DNA from: Leclercia adecarboxylata
GTDB lineage: Bacteria; Pseudomonadota; Gammaproteobacteria; Enterobacterales; Enterobacteriaceae
Length of the DNA: 64,000 nucleotides
Assembly: GCA_002360945.1 (NCBI GenBank)
Contig: DERO01000034.1
Coordinates: forward strand, 1-64,000
Direction: 5' to 3'
This document shows, piece after piece, positions 11,203-20,369 of the stretch; within the stretch, counting starts at the first letter, position 1, and every line of letters starts with the position of its first letter. The notes beneath the pieces were generated by a model. It was given only the letters and a program-made list of their open reading frames with translations, was not told the origin of the DNA and searched no databases. Position numbers and translations under genes: made by a program.

Positions 11203-11451
11203 GCGTCCACCTTGGTTTAACCACTTGTTTTCTCACCCAGTGTACAACAGCCTCCGCCAGGCGTCTCACACCTGACGATAACCTTGCGAGCCGTCTTCAG
11301 GAATGTTTATTTATGAATGAAATCTTTGCAAATTGTTAATTTTACAGCGAACTGACCGGTAGACTGATTGTAATCAGGCGCGCTTTCGGGCATAAAGCCG
11401 AAAAGAGACCGCACAGCATGGGCTGCGCCAACGCGCGCCAGAGGAGTGACC

Positions 11452-12213
11452 TTGCACTATCAACCCAAAAAAGATCTACTGCAAAACCGTATCATCCTGG
11501 TCACCGGTGCCAGCGACGGTATTGGCCGTGAGGCGGCGCTGACCTACGCCCGCCATGGCGCTCGCGTCATTCTGTTGGGGCGTAATGAAGAAAAACTGCG
11601 TGACGTCGCACAGGCAATCGCCAGCGAGGGCGGTGCCCCGACGCACGAATATACTCTCGACCTGTTAACCTGCACCCCGGAAGAGTGCCATCAGCTGGCC
11701 CGGCGTATCGCCGAAGATTATCCGCGTCTGGACGGGGTACTGCACAATGCGGGTTTCCTCGGTGAAGTGCGCCCGATGGAAGAACAAACCCCGGAGATCT
11801 GGCAGCAGGTAATGCAGGTGAACGTCAACGGCACCTTTTTCCTTACCCAGGCACTGCTTCCTTTATTACTGCAGTCCGATTCCGGCTCGCTGGTGTTCAC
11901 CTCCTCCAGCGTCGGGCGCCAGGGGCGAGCCAACTGGGGCGCCTATGCCGCCTCGAAATTTGCCACCGAAGGGATGATGCAGGTGCTGGCGGAGGAGTAT
12001 CAGAGCCGCCACCTACGCGTGAACTGTATTAATCCCGGCGGCACGCGCACCGGCATGCGCGCCAGCGCGTTCCCGACGGAAGATCCGCTTAAACTGAAAA
12101 CCCCTGCCGATATCATGCCGCTCTATCTGTGGCTGATGGGCGACGACAGCCGCCGGAAAACCGGCATGACCTTTGATGCCCAACCCGGCCGTAAACCAGG
12201 AATATCGCAATGA
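11452..12213 (+). CDS. yciK: YciK, SDR-family oxidoreductase
   Basis: Short-chain dehydrogenase with the cofactor motif TGASDGIG, the NAG motif (HNAGFLG), the catalytic serine region TSSSVG and YAASK. The natural substrate is not established. I choose the rare TTG at 11452-11454 as start (reading MHYQPKKDLL), since E. coli YciK begins MHYQPKQDLL and a GAGGAG site lies five bases before it; the GTG at 11446 overlaps that site. This gives 253 residues. A candidate promoter (TTGTAA 11368-11373, 17 bases, CATAAA 11391-11396) lies upstream. The gene overlaps btuR by four bases. Confidence 0.93.
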   Translation: MHYQPKKDLLQNRIILVTGASDGIGREAALTYARHGARVILLGRNEEKLRDVAQAIASEGGAPTHEYTLDLLTCTPEECHQLARRIAEDYPRLDGVLHNAGFLGEVRPMEEQTPEIWQQVMQVNVNGTFFLTQALLPLLLQSDSGSLVFTSSSVGRQGRANWGAYAASKFATEGMMQVLAEEYQSRHLRVNCINPGGTRTGMRASAFPTEDPLKLKTPADIMPLYLWLMGDDSRRKTGMTFDAQPGRKPGISQ

Positions 12214-12800
12214 GTGATGAACGTCATCAGCAGCGCCAGCAGCGCCTGAAAGAGCAGGTCGATGCCCGCGTTGCTGCCGCACAGGATGAGCGCGGAATTA
12301 TTATTGTCTTTACTGGCAACGGGAAAGGCAAAACCACTGCCGCCTTTGGTACGGCGACCCGCGCCGTTGGTCACGGGCAAAAGGTGGGCGTGATCCAGTT
12401 TATCAAAGGCGAGTGGCCGAACGGTGAGCGTAATCTGCTCGAGCCTCATGGAGTGGAATTTCAGGTAATGGCGACCGGTTTTACCTGGGATACCCAGAAC
12501 CGCGATACCGATACCGCCGCCTGTCTGGCCGTCTGGGAGCAGGCGAAGCGCATGCTGGCAGACCCGTTACTCAACATGGTGCTGCTGGATGAGATCACCT
12601 ATATGGTGGCGTACGACTACCTGCCCCTGCAAGAGGTCGTGGATGCGCTGAACAACCGTCCGGCACACCAGACGGTGATTGTCACCGGGCGCGGCTGTCA
12701 TCGGGATATTCTGGAGATGGCAGATACGGTCAGCGAGTTACGCCCGGTCAAACACGCCTTTGATGCCGGCGTGAAAGCGCAAATCGGTATCGACTATTAA
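12210..12800 (+). CDS. btuR: Corrinoid adenosyltransferase
   Basis: BtuR (CobA/CobO type) transfers the adenosyl group of ATP to cob(I)alamin to make adenosylcobalamin. The unusual P-loop GNGKGKTTAAFGTA lies near residue 36 and the conserved LLDEITYM (Walker-B-like) and VTGRGCH segments follow. Its 196 residues equal E. coli BtuR. The ATG overlaps the yciK stop (ATGA), so the two are coupled, as in E. coli. I found no cobalamin riboswitch upstream of the pair. Confidence 0.96.
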   Translation: MSDERHQQRQQRLKEQVDARVAAAQDERGIIIVFTGNGKGKTTAAFGTATRAVGHGQKVGVIQFIKGEWPNGERNLLEPHGVEFQVMATGFTWDTQNRDTDTAACLAVWEQAKRMLADPLLNMVLLDEITYMVAYDYLPLQEVVDALNNRPAHQTVIVTGRGCHRDILEMADTVSELRPVKHAFDAGVKAQIGIDY

Positions 12801-12801
12801 C

Positions 12802-12830
12802 AAAAAACCCGGCGATGCCGGGTTTTATTT
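12802..12830. terminator. Bidirectional terminator btuR/rluB
   Basis: AACCCGGC (12806-12813) and GCCGGGTT (12817-12824) form the stem, A-run on the left and T-run on the right. Confidence 0.85.
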
Positions 12831-13708
12831 TAGCCGTTGTTGTTACGGCTGCCAGAGCGGCGATTATTGCTGCTGACCTGGCTGTGACGTTTAACTGCCC
12901 GGCGGATCTGGTTCGCCTTCATGCGACGACGATCTTTTTCTACCGCCACCTTCGAGGTGGTTTCCGGCGTCAGCTGCACCAGCTCACGCAGGTAGTTGGT
13001 CTGGGTTAAATCCAGCTCGGTATAGCCGCCACGCGGCAAGCCTTTCGGCAGCAGAATGTCACCGTAACGCACGCGGATCAGACGGCTAACCTGCACGCCA
13101 ACGGCTTCCCACAGACGACGCACCTCGCGGTTACGGCCTTCGGTCAGGGTCACGTTGTACCACTGGTTAATGCCTTCACCACCGGTAAATTTGATGGTTT
13201 TAAAGGCGGCCGGGCCATCTTCAAGCTGTACGCCGCGGGACAGATCGCGGATTTTGTTCTCGTCAACTTCACCAAATACGCGAACCGCGTATTCACGCTC
13301 CACTTCACGGCTTGGGTGCATCAGACGGTTTGCCAGCTCACCGTCGGTGGTGAACAGCAGCAGACCGCAGGTGTTCACGTCCAGACGGCCTACAGCGATC
13401 CAGCGCGCACCGCGCAGTTTTGGCAGTCGGTCGAACACGGTCGGACGGCCTTCCGGATCGTTACGGGTGCAGAGCTCGCCTTCCGGCTTGTAATAGGCCA
13501 GCACGCGGCAAATTTGCTCGGCAGACTCTTTCACCGAGATCAGGTGGCCGTCGATACGGATTTTCAGGCCTGGCACGATTTCCACACGGTCACCCAGGGT
13601 GGCAATTTTACCGTCCACACTGACACGACCTGCTTCGATGATGGTTTCGATTTCACGGCGTGAACCGTGGCCGGCGCGGGCCAGCACTTTCTGTAATTTC
13701 TCGCTCAT
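12830..13708 (-). CDS. rluB: 23S rRNA pseudouridine(2605) synthase
   Basis: RluB isomerises U2605 of 23S rRNA. An N-terminal S4 RNA-binding domain ([17 protein letters not shown]) is followed by the RsuA-type catalytic domain, with the active aspartate in [19 protein letters not shown] and the [10 protein letters not shown] motif. The C-terminal tail is basic and Arg/Asn-rich ([10 protein letters not shown]). I start at the ATG 13706-13708 (MSEKLQK) to give 292 residues, close to the 291 of E. coli; earlier in-frame codons add an unrelated 18-residue extension. In E. coli yciQ lies between this gene and yciO; here that place is taken by the T6SS patch. Confidence 0.96.
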   Translation of the reverse strand: MSEKLQKVLARAGHGSRREIETIIEAGRVSVDGKIATLGDRVEIVPGLKIRIDGHLISVKESAEQICRVLAYYKPEGELCTRNDPEGRPTVFDRLPKLRGARWIAVGRLDVNTCGLLLFTTDGELANRLMHPSREVEREYAVRVFGEVDENKIRDLSRGVQLEDGPAAFKTIKFTGGEGINQWYNVTLTEGRNREVRRLWEAVGVQVSRLIRVRYGDILLPKGLPRGGYTELDLTQTNYLRELVQLTPETTSKVAVEKDRRRMKANQIRRAVKRHSQVSSNNRRSGSRNNNG

Positions 13709-13972
13709 TGAGCTTCCTTCAGGTGTCGCCTTCACAGGCGTCTGGTATACTTTCAAAAACAACGAGTTAACGATAAAATTAAATTAACTCTCTGATCTGT
13801 AATTCTTTCATAGCACAATGCATGCCACATACAATGATTCGTGGCCGCACATACTACATGAATTTTAGACTAAATGATTCAACAAGTTTTGTGCGGCAGC
13901 GTTCTGGTGAATATTACCTGAAGTAAAGCCAATGGATTAGTCTTGGCATACTGCCGGGGCGGTCAGACATGG

Positions 13973-14464
13973 TTATGCTGTAGGCCGATCGTTCCAGGCA
14001 TCCGTATGCTGAATGTTGCCATCCACTATGCGCCAGGTGATTTTTTCATATTGAATGCTGACGCTTTCTACGTGATTCATTTTATCGTTGCCCGATAATT
14101 TAACGTTCGGCACAGCGCAGTTAACCCCGGTGATCTTCACGTTCTCCATTAACACCGTGTAATAGCAGACTTCTTGCCCTGCGTCGTTAATATGATAAAA
14201 CTTGATTTCTGCACTTTTCAGCGTCTGGCCTGTAGCGGCTGCTTTATAAAGGTAGGGCGTGGAGCTGTCCACTTCCTTTTCAATCATCATGGATGAGTGC
14301 TGGCGTGTTCCGGTGATTTTACCGTTGGCACTGTCAACAGGCAGGTTAATCCCATGACTTAACCCGATTATCTCGATACTTCCTTCACGATCCTTAACGT
14401 CTACAGAACCTTTAATATCTGCGCCGCCATCGTCTTTCAACCACATATACGGAGGAATTGGCAT
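13973..14464 (-). CDS. hcp: Orphan Hcp-family type VI secretion tube protein
   Basis: The 163-residue protein begins MPIPPYMWLKDDGGADIKGS and contains SSTPYLYKAAATGQTLKSAE, ITGVNCAVPNVKLSG and a VSIQYEKITWRIVDG end, the Hcp1 family signature. Hcp hexamers stack into the tube that a type VI secretion system fires, and small effectors can ride in the hexamer lumen. The ATG at 14462-14464 follows an AAGGAGC site directly after the small membrane protein gene. No other T6SS structural genes are in the window, so it would depend on an apparatus elsewhere. The surrounding DNA is clearly AT-richer than its neighbours, which suggests acquisition. Confidence 0.9.
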   Translation of the reverse strand: MPIPPYMWLKDDGGADIKGSVDVKDREGSIEIIGLSHGINLPVDSANGKITGTRQHSSMMIEKEVDSSTPYLYKAAATGQTLKSAEIKFYHINDAGQEVCYYTVLMENVKITGVNCAVPNVKLSGNDKMNHVESVSIQYEKITWRIVDGNIQHTDAWNDRPTA

Positions 14465-14465
14465 T

Positions 14466-14738
14466 TTATTTGCTCCTTAATTTTTTGATTAACTTCATTG
14501 TCATAACATAGATAAATATAGCCACAGGTAAGATAGCAATTATATGAATGTATAAATACAGGTCATAAAAATTATCCGCACCAATCTCGTCAGGTCCATA
14601 AATAAGATGACCAATGCGTGTGGCTAAATCATCGTTAAACCAGAGTTCAGGATCACCTATCAGGCGGCCTACAACTATAAATAATGTTATAAAATAAATA
14701 ACTTTACCTATCCTACGAACGAATGTTGTTATAGCCAC
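14466..14738 (-). CDS. Small membrane protein, candidate immunity factor of the Tlde1-like effector
   Basis: A 90-residue protein that I do not recognise by family. It has two hydrophobic helices (about residues 9-26 and 62-82) around a roughly 35-residue acidic loop (GDPELWFNDDLATRIGHLIY), and a basic tail KLIKKLRSK. I choose the GTG at 14736-14738 because a GGAGGT site is eight bases upstream; a TTG two codons earlier is too close to it. Its start overlaps the end of the effector frame by 26 bases, so the two were probably translated together. Position between effector and Hcp and a periplasm-facing loop suggest immunity against a cell-wall toxin, but that is inference. Confidence 0.6.
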   Translation of the reverse strand: MAITTFVRRIGKVIYFITLFIVVGRLIGDPELWFNDDLATRIGHLIYGPDEIGADNFYDLYLYIHIIAILPVAIFIYVMTMKLIKKLRSK

Positions 14739-15234
14739 CAGCAACTACCTCCACCCATCCTCTCGCCATCAACGACCGCATACAGGGGACCTGAACAAGT
14801 GCTGTATTCATAAGCGCATTATAAATCATCGCAAAATCAGAATTATGAGCGATTGTTATGCAGCCTTTTGACGAAGCACCGGGGTGCAACCGGAAGCTAC
14901 CGCGCTTAACACCCTCTATCTAGGTGTTATCGTCGATTCCCCAATCATCTCGCCACAAGGCAAACCAATCCGATTTACCAAAAGGGCTGCTATTCAGTAT
15001 TCTCTTTGTATAATCTTTAATTTCAAGTTGCTTTTGCGAGAACCAGTTCCCCTCATGCCGATCCACAATCCAATACTTACCGGGCGGAATTGGGCCATTG
15101 TCAGGAATATTTCGGCATCCCCCATTATTACGACAAACGCCTTTACCTGAGTGCGCCATAAACACACCCACACCATACAAATTAAATGGTGTATAGTCTG
15201 CCCCATTCAGAATTAACGTCCCTTGTAACGCCAT
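14713..15234 (-). pseudogene. Tlde1-like (DUF2778) L,D-transpeptidase effector interrupted by an amber codon
   Basis: The frame starts at 15232-15234 (MALQGTLILNGADYTPFNLY) and runs 104 codons to a TAG at 14920-14922. The same frame then continues without any shift: IEGVKRGSFRLHPGASSKGC, then ITIAHNSDFAMIYNALMNTA and on to a true stop at 14713-14715, 173 codons in all. The FRLHP...SKGCITI segment carries the His and Cys that DUF2778/Tlde1 effectors use to modify peptidoglycan tetrapeptides, so the amber separates the N-terminal half from the active site. Without suppression the product is inactive. The 5' half (HSGKGVCRNNGGC, PDNGPIPPGKYWI) is typical of the family. It leads a unit with the small membrane protein and Hcp. 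Confidence 0.82.
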
Positions 15235-15379
15235 AGATAACCCTTTTACTTATAAATATGTATTCACGTATCGTACATCTACATATTTATGTGGGAATAG
15301 TGTCATTCCGGACACTGGCTAATTTTCAGATAATAACAAGAGATTAAACGTGAGAAAAATAAGAGAGGTGTTAATAACA

Positions 15380-15418
15380 GGGCCATAGTAGCAAAATTTT
15401 ATGCTAATAAGATGGCCC
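15380..15418 (-). terminator. Possible terminator hairpin after yciO
   Basis: GGGCCAT (15380-15386) pairs with ATGGCCC (15412-15418), extended by an inner TAGC/GCTA pair. It lies just downstream of yciO on the minus strand; there is no strong T-run. Confidence 0.4.
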
Positions 15419-15432
15419 CGTAATGAAGGAAG

Positions 15433-16053
15433 TTACAGGAAAGGCTTAACGTCACCCACCCCTTCACGGAGCACAACCGGTGCATCTTCCGTTAAATCGA
15501 TCACCGTGGTCGGTTGTTGGCCGAGATAGCCGCCGTGAATAATCAAATCCACCTGCTTCTCCAGACGGTCTTTGATCTCATCCGGATCGGATTCGGTGAA
15601 GTCGCTGCCCGGCAGCATCAGCGACGTCGAGAGCATCGGCTCGCCGTGGGTCTCCAGTAACGCTTGCGCAATCGGGTTCGACGGCACGCGCATCCCGATG
15701 GTTTTACGTTTTTCCTGCAGCAGACGGCGCGGCACCTCTTTTGTCCCCTTGAGGATAAAGGTGTAGTTGCCCGGGGTATTATTTTTAATCAACCGAAACG
15801 CCACGTTATCCACGTAGGAGTAGGTCGATAGCTCGGAGAGATCGCGGCACATCAGGGTGAAGTTGTGCCCGTTCGGGATATGGCGGATCCGGCAAATGCG
15901 CTCCATCGCGCTTTTGTCTTCGATTTTACAACCCAGCGCGTAACCCGAATCGGTTGGATAGACGATAACCCCGCCCTTACGCACGATCTCCACGGCCTGA
16001 TTAATCAAACGCGGTTGCGGATTGTCAGGATGGATATAAAAAAATTGACTCAT
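15433..16053 (-). CDS. yciO: YciO, Sua5/YrdC/YwlC family protein
   Basis: A 206-residue member of the Sua5/YrdC fold family, related to threonylcarbamoyl-AMP synthase (TsaC) but generally held not to replace it. Visible family elements are GGVIVYPTDSGYALGCKI, KRKTIGMRVPSNPIAQALL and GTKEVPRRL. It is the same length as E. coli YciO. Its ATG overlaps the stop of rnm (ATGA at 16050-16053), so both are one transcript. The exact cellular role remains uncertain. Confidence 0.94.
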   Translation of the reverse strand: MSQFFYIHPDNPQPRLINQAVEIVRKGGVIVYPTDSGYALGCKIEDKSAMERICRIRHIPNGHNFTLMCRDLSELSTYSYVDNVAFRLIKNNTPGNYTFILKGTKEVPRRLLQEKRKTIGMRVPSNPIAQALLETHGEPMLSTSLMLPGSDFTESDPDEIKDRLEKQVDLIIHGGYLGQQPTTVIDLTEDAPVVLREGVGDVKPFL

Positions 16054-16931
16054 ACTTCCCTCTCTTCAATTGGCGTTGGCTGCTCCCAAAGTTGCCACAC
16101 CGGCTCGACGCCTGCGGGTAACCAGAGCTTGCGTCCCAGCTCAATCCAGGGACAAGGCTGATGGAAATCAGATCCCTGGGAGCCAAGGAGGCCGTACTGG
16201 CGGGCATATTCAGCCAGTTGACTGCGCTCGTTGGGTGCCTGCTGACACTGCGCGACTTCCATCGCGTCCCCGCCGTGTTCGGCAAAGTATGCCAGCAGAC
16301 GTTTCAGCCATTTGGCGGAGAGGTCATACCGCCCGGGATGGGCCAGCACCGCCTTACCGCCAGAATGATGAATGACATCAATAGCTTGTTCTATTGTACA
16401 CCACTGGGGAGGAACGTATCCGGTTTTCCCCCGTGCAAGGTATTTTTTAAACACATCCGCGATGTTATTTGCCTTCCCGGCTTCGACCAGAAAGCGGGCA
16501 AAGTGCGCCCGGGTTACCGCGCCGCCTTTGGCCAGACGCAACGCCCCTTCCCAGGCACCGGGGATGTGGGCTTTATCCAGCCGCTCGGCGATCAGTTCTG
16601 CCCGCAAAACGCGACGCGTCTTCTGCGCATCCAGAAATGCGCGCATGGCCGGATTCTCAATATCGATGTTCAACCCGACGATATGGATCTCATGATTTTC
16701 CCAGACGGTGGAAATTTCCACGCCTGCTATCAGTGTAAGCGGCAATTCACTGCGGGCAATTTCCGCCCGCGCGGCCGCGATGGCCTCGGTGGTATCGTGA
16801 TCGGTGATCGCCAGCGTACCGACGCGCATTTCATGGGCGCGATGGACAAGCTCTTCGGGCGTAAGCAGGCCGTCAGAGGCCTGGGTGTGGCTGTGTAAAT
16901 CGTAAATCACTGCGTAATTCGTGTCGCTCAA
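16050..16931 (-). CDS. rnm: RNase AM (YciV/TrpH), PHP-domain 5'-3' exoribonuclease
   Basis: PHP-family phosphoesterase; the E. coli enzyme is a 5'-3' exonuclease that matures 23S, 16S and 5S rRNA 5' ends. Metal-binding motifs HSHTQASDG, ITDHDT, VLAHPGRY and GSDFHQP are all present. I choose TTG at 16929-16931 (translated MSDTNYAVIYDLHSH) because a GGGAG site lies five bases upstream and the length, 293 residues, equals the E. coli protein; an in-frame GTG five codons earlier lacks this site. It diverges from the trp promoter. Confidence 0.94.
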   Translation of the reverse strand: MSDTNYAVIYDLHSHTQASDGLLTPEELVHRAHEMRVGTLAITDHDTTEAIAAARAEIARSELPLTLIAGVEISTVWENHEIHIVGLNIDIENPAMRAFLDAQKTRRVLRAELIAERLDKAHIPGAWEGALRLAKGGAVTRAHFARFLVEAGKANNIADVFKKYLARGKTGYVPPQWCTIEQAIDVIHHSGGKAVLAHPGRYDLSAKWLKRLLAYFAEHGGDAMEVAQCQQAPNERSQLAEYARQYGLLGSQGSDFHQPCPWIELGRKLWLPAGVEPVWQLWEQPTPIEEREV

Positions 16932-17007
16932 AGCGGCTCCCGTCACTCATCTTCAATATCTGCGCCGCCATAATAGCGGTATGTGGTGAAATTCTGAAAT
17001 CGGGGGG

Positions 17008-17042
17008 TTGACATTACGCCATCGAACTAGTTAACTAGTACG
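17008..17042 (+). promoter_or_regulatory. trp promoter and TrpR operator
   Basis: A consensus -35 TTGACA (17008-17013), 17-base spacer and -10 TTAACT (17031-17036). The near-palindromic operator CGAACTAGTTAACTAGTACG (17023-17042) overlaps the -10 box and is the classic TrpR site, so TrpR with tryptophan should block polymerase. Confidence 0.95.
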
Positions 17043-17069
17043 CAAGTTCACTCAACGAGGTATCTGAAA

Positions 17070-17114
17070 ATGACTGCACATTTCACTCTGCACAGCTGGT
17101 GGCGCACTTCCTGA
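17070..17114 (+). CDS. trpL: trp operon leader peptide
   Basis: A 14-residue leader reads MTAHFTLHSWWRTS. The tandem tryptophan codons (positions 10-11) sense charged tRNA-Trp, and ribosome stalling there favours the antiterminator hairpin and read-through into trpE. It is preceded by a GAGGTATCTGAAA ribosome site and followed by the attenuator. Confidence 0.95.
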   Translation: MTAHFTLHSWWRTS

Positions 17115-17159
17115 ATATCGGGCAGTGTCGTACGTCTGCGTCATGCAAACAGATACCTG

Positions 17160-17185
17160 GCCCGCCACTGAGCGGGCTTTTTTAT
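17160..17185 (+). terminator. trp attenuator
   Basis: GCCCGC (17160-17165) pairs with GCGGGC (17172-17177) followed by seven T residues interrupted only after 17183. This is the 3:4 hairpin of trp attenuation, lying between trpL and trpE. Confidence 0.92.
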
Positions 17186-17208
17186 GAAAAGAATAAAGAG
17201 AACAAAAA

Positions 17209-18771
17209 ATGCAAACAGCCAAACCGACCCTCGAACTGCTGACCCGCGAGGCGGCATATCGCCACAACCCGACCGCCCTGTTCCATCAGGTCTGCGGCGC
17301 GCGCCCTGCCACGCTGCTGCTGGAGTCTGCGGATATCGACAGTAAGGATGACCTGAAGAGCCTGCTGCTGGTTGACAGCGCGCTGCGCATCACCGCGCTG
17401 GGCAACACCGTCACCCTGCAGGCACTCTCGGAAAACGGTGCAGCGCTGCTCTGTTTACTGGATGGCGTGCTGCCGGCAGGCATCGAGAATGAACACCGCC
17501 CGGACCAGCGCATCCTGCACTTCCCGCCGGTGAGCCAGTTGCTGGACGAAGATGCCCGCCTCTGCTCGCTGTCGGTATTTGATGCCTTCCGTCTGCTGCA
17601 GGGCCTGGTGAATGTGCCGGAACATGAGCGCGAAGCGATGTTCTTCGGCGGACTGTTTGCCTATGATCTGGTCGCCGGTTTTGAAGAGCTGCCGGAGCTT
17701 GAACAGGGCAACCGCTGCCCGGACTACTGCTTCTACCTGGCGGAAACCTTACTGGTGATCGACCACCAGAAAAAAAATACTCGCATTCAGGCCAGCCTGT
17801 TTACGCCGTTACTGGCAGAAAAACAGCGTCTGGAGCAGCGTATCGGCCAGCTGCAGGCGCAGATGAATGAAGCCCCACCGGAACTGCCGGTGCAGCGCGT
17901 GGAGCAGATGCGTTGTGACGTTAGTCAGACGGACGATGAATACGGCGTAGTAGTTCGCCAGATGCAGAAAGCGATTCGCGCGGGCGAAATTTTCCAGGTG
18001 GTGCCATCCCGTCGCTTCTCTCTGCCCTGCCCGTCCCCGCTGGCGGCCTATGACGTGCTGAAGAAGAGCAACCCCAGCCCGTACATGTTCTTTATGCAGG
18101 ATAACGATTTTACGCTGTTCGGCGCTTCGCCGGAGAGCTCCCTGAAGTACGACGCCACCAGCCGCCAGATTGAAATCTATCCGATTGCCGGTACCCGCCC
18201 GCGTGGCCGCCGCGCAGACGGTTCCCTGGATCGCGATCTCGACAGCCGCATTGAGCTGGAGATGCGCACCGACCAGAAAGAGATGTCCGAACACCTGATG
18301 CTGGTGGATCTGGCGCGTAACGACCTGGCGCGCATCTGCACCCCGGGCAGCCGTTACGTGGCTGATTTAACTAAAGTGGACCGCTACTCCTTCGTGATGC
18401 ACCTGGTTTCCCGCGTGGTGGGCGAGCTGCGTCAGGATCTGGATGTGCTGCACGCCTACCGCGCCTGTATGAACATGGGCACCCTGAGCGGCGCGCCGAA
18501 AGTTCGCGCTATGCAGCTGATTGCCCAGGCCGAAGGCCGTCGCCGCGGCAGCTACGGCGGTGCGGTGGGTTACTTCACCGCCCACGGCGATCTGGATACC
18601 TGCATCGTGATCCGCTCCGCCTACGTGGAAGAAGGCATCGCCACCGTTCAGGCGGGCGCAGGCATCGTGCTCGACTCGGTTCCGCAGTCTGAAGCTGACG
18701 AAACCCGCAATAAGGCCCGCGCGGTACTGCGCGCAATTGCGACGGCCCATCACGCACAGGAGATTTTCTGA
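17209..18771 (+). CDS. trpE: Anthranilate synthase component I
   Basis: TrpE converts chorismate to anthranilate using ammonia supplied by the TrpG domain of the next protein. The 520 residues match E. coli. The tryptophan feedback-binding motif LLES is intact (S40), and the chorismate-binding C-terminal domain carries [21 protein letters not shown] and YGGAVGYF. The start follows the attenuator, with the leader AAAGAGAACAAAAA. It overlaps the trpGD start by one base (TGATG), the known translational coupling. Confidence 0.97.
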   Translation: MQTAKPTLELLTREAAYRHNPTALFHQVCGARPATLLLESADIDSKDDLKSLLLVDSALRITALGNTVTLQALSENGAALLCLLDGVLPAGIENEHRPDQRILHFPPVSQLLDEDARLCSLSVFDAFRLLQGLVNVPEHEREAMFFGGLFAYDLVAGFEELPELEQGNRCPDYCFYLAETLLVIDHQKKNTRIQASLFTPLLAEKQRLEQRIGQLQAQMNEAPPELPVQRVEQMRCDVSQTDDEYGVVVRQMQKAIRAGEIFQVVPSRRFSLPCPSPLAAYDVLKKSNPSPYMFFMQDNDFTLFGASPESSLKYDATSRQIEIYPIAGTRPRGRRADGSLDRDLDSRIELEMRTDQKEMSEHLMLVDLARNDLARICTPGSRYVADLTKVDRYSFVMHLVSRVVGELRQDLDVLHAYRACMNMGTLSGAPKVRAMQLIAQAEGRRRGSYGGAVGYFTAHGDLDTCIVIRSAYVEEGIATVQAGAGIVLDSVPQSEADETRNKARAVLRAIATAHHAQEIF

Positions 18772-20366
18772 TGGCTGACATTCTGCTGCTCGATAATATC
18801 GACTCATTTACCTACAACCTGGCGGATCAGCTGCGTGCAAACGGTCACAACGTGGTGATTTACCGTAACCATGTTCCGGCCCAGACCTTAATCGACCGTC
18901 TGGCCACCATGCAAAACCCGGTGCTGATGCTCTCCCCCGGCCCTGGCGCGCCAAGTGAAGCGGGCTGTATGCCGGAGCTGTTAACCCGCATGCGCGGCAA
19001 GCTGCCTATCATAGGCATCTGTCTGGGTCATCAGGCTATTGTCGAGGCCTACGGCGGTTACGTCGGCCAGGCCGGTGAGATCCTGCACGGCAAAGCCTCC
19101 AGCATTGAACATGACGGCCAGGCGATGTTCGCCGGGCTGATGAACCCGCTGCCGGTGGCGCGCTATCACTCGCTGGTGGGCAGCAATATCCCGGCGGGCC
19201 TGACCATCAACGCCCATTACAACGGGATGGTGATGGCGGTGCGTCACGATGCAGACCGCGTATGCGGCATGCAGTTCCACCCGGAATCCATTCTGACCTC
19301 CCAGGGCGCGCGTCTGCTGGAGCAGACCCTCAGCTGGGCGCTGCAGAAGCTGGAGCAGACCAACAGCCTGCAGCCGATTCTGGAAAAACTCTACCAGGCG
19401 CAGACCCTGAGCCAGCAGGAGAGCCACCAGCTGTTCTCCGCCGTGGTACGCGGCGAGCTGAAGCCCGAGCAGCTGGCCGCCGCGCTGGTGAGCATGAAAG
19501 TGCGCGGTGAGCAGCCGCAGGAGATTGCCGGTGCCGCCACCGCCCTGCTGGAAAACGCCGCCCCGTTCCCGCGCCCGGACTATCTGTTCGCGGATATCGT
19601 CGGTACCGGCGGCGACGGCAGCAACAGTATCAACATTTCCACCGCCAGCGCCTTTGTGGCCGCAGCCTGTGGGCTGAAGGTGGCGAAGCACGGCAACCGT
19701 AGCGTCTCCAGCCGTTCCGGCTCGTCGGATCTGCTGGCCGCTTTCGGCATCAATCTGGACATGAACGCGGAAAAATCCCGCGATGCGCTGGACGAGCTGG
19801 GCGTCTGCTTCCTTTTCGCACCTAAGTATCACACCGGATTCCGTCACGCGATGCCGGTGCGTCAGCAGCTGAAAACCCGCACCCTGTTTAACGTGCTGGG
19901 TCCGCTGATCAACCCGGCGCATCCGCCGCTGGCGCTGATTGGCGTCTACAGTCCGGAGCTGGTACTGCCGATTGCCGAAACTCTGCGTGTGCTGGGTTAT
20001 CAGCGCGCCGCGGTGGTGCACAGCGGCGGGATGGACGAAGTCTCCCTGCATGCGCCGACCCTGGTGGCCGAGCTGAATAACGGCGAAATCAAAAGCTATC
20101 AGCTTGAAGCGGCGGATTTTGGCTTAACGCCATATCACCAGGAGCAGCTTGCAGGCGGCACCCCGGAAGAAAACCGTGACATTCTGACGCGCCTGTTACA
20201 AGGTAAAGGTGAGCCTGCGCATGAGGCCGCCGTGGCCGCTAACGTTGCCATGCTGATGCGTCTGCACGGCGAAGAAAATCTTCAGATTAACGCGCAAAAA
20301 GTGATGGATGTGTTGCGCTCTGGCGCAGCCTACGACCGAGTGACCGCACTTGCGGCAAGAGGGTAA
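18771..20366 (+). CDS. trpGD: Fused anthranilate synthase glutamine amidotransferase / anthranilate phosphoribosyltransferase
   Basis: A 531-residue bifunctional protein. The TrpG domain (about residues 1-195) has the class-I amidotransferase nucleophile C84 in GICLGHQAI and the HPESIL histidine/glutamate. The TrpD domain (from about residue 200) has the phosphoribosyl-diphosphate motif [14 protein letters not shown] and [15 protein letters not shown]. The fusion is typical of enteric bacteria. It supplies ammonia to TrpE and then makes phosphoribosylanthranilate. The gap to trpCF is three bases. Confidence 0.97.
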   Translation: MADILLLDNIDSFTYNLADQLRANGHNVVIYRNHVPAQTLIDRLATMQNPVLMLSPGPGAPSEAGCMPELLTRMRGKLPIIGICLGHQAIVEAYGGYVGQAGEILHGKASSIEHDGQAMFAGLMNPLPVARYHSLVGSNIPAGLTINAHYNGMVMAVRHDADRVCGMQFHPESILTSQGARLLEQTLSWALQKLEQTNSLQPILEKLYQAQTLSQQESHQLFSAVVRGELKPEQLAAALVSMKVRGEQPQEIAGAATALLENAAPFPRPDYLFADIVGTGGDGSNSINISTASAFVAAACGLKVAKHGNRSVSSRSGSSDLLAAFGINLDMNAEKSRDALDELGVCFLFAPKYHTGFRHAMPVRQQLKTRTLFNVLGPLINPAHPPLALIGVYSPELVLPIAETLRVLGYQRAAVVHSGGMDEVSLHAPTLVAELNNGEIKSYQLEAADFGLTPYHQEQLAGGTPEENRDILTRLLQGKGEPAHEAAVAANVAMLMRLHGEENLQINAQKVMDVLRSGAAYDRVTALAARG

Positions 20367-20369
20367 ACA

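Noticed and set aside
11203-11451. Possible cobalamin riboswitch before yciK-btuR
   Set aside because: No B12-box-like sequence or extended structured leader is visible; only a candidate sigma-70 promoter and a small hairpin.
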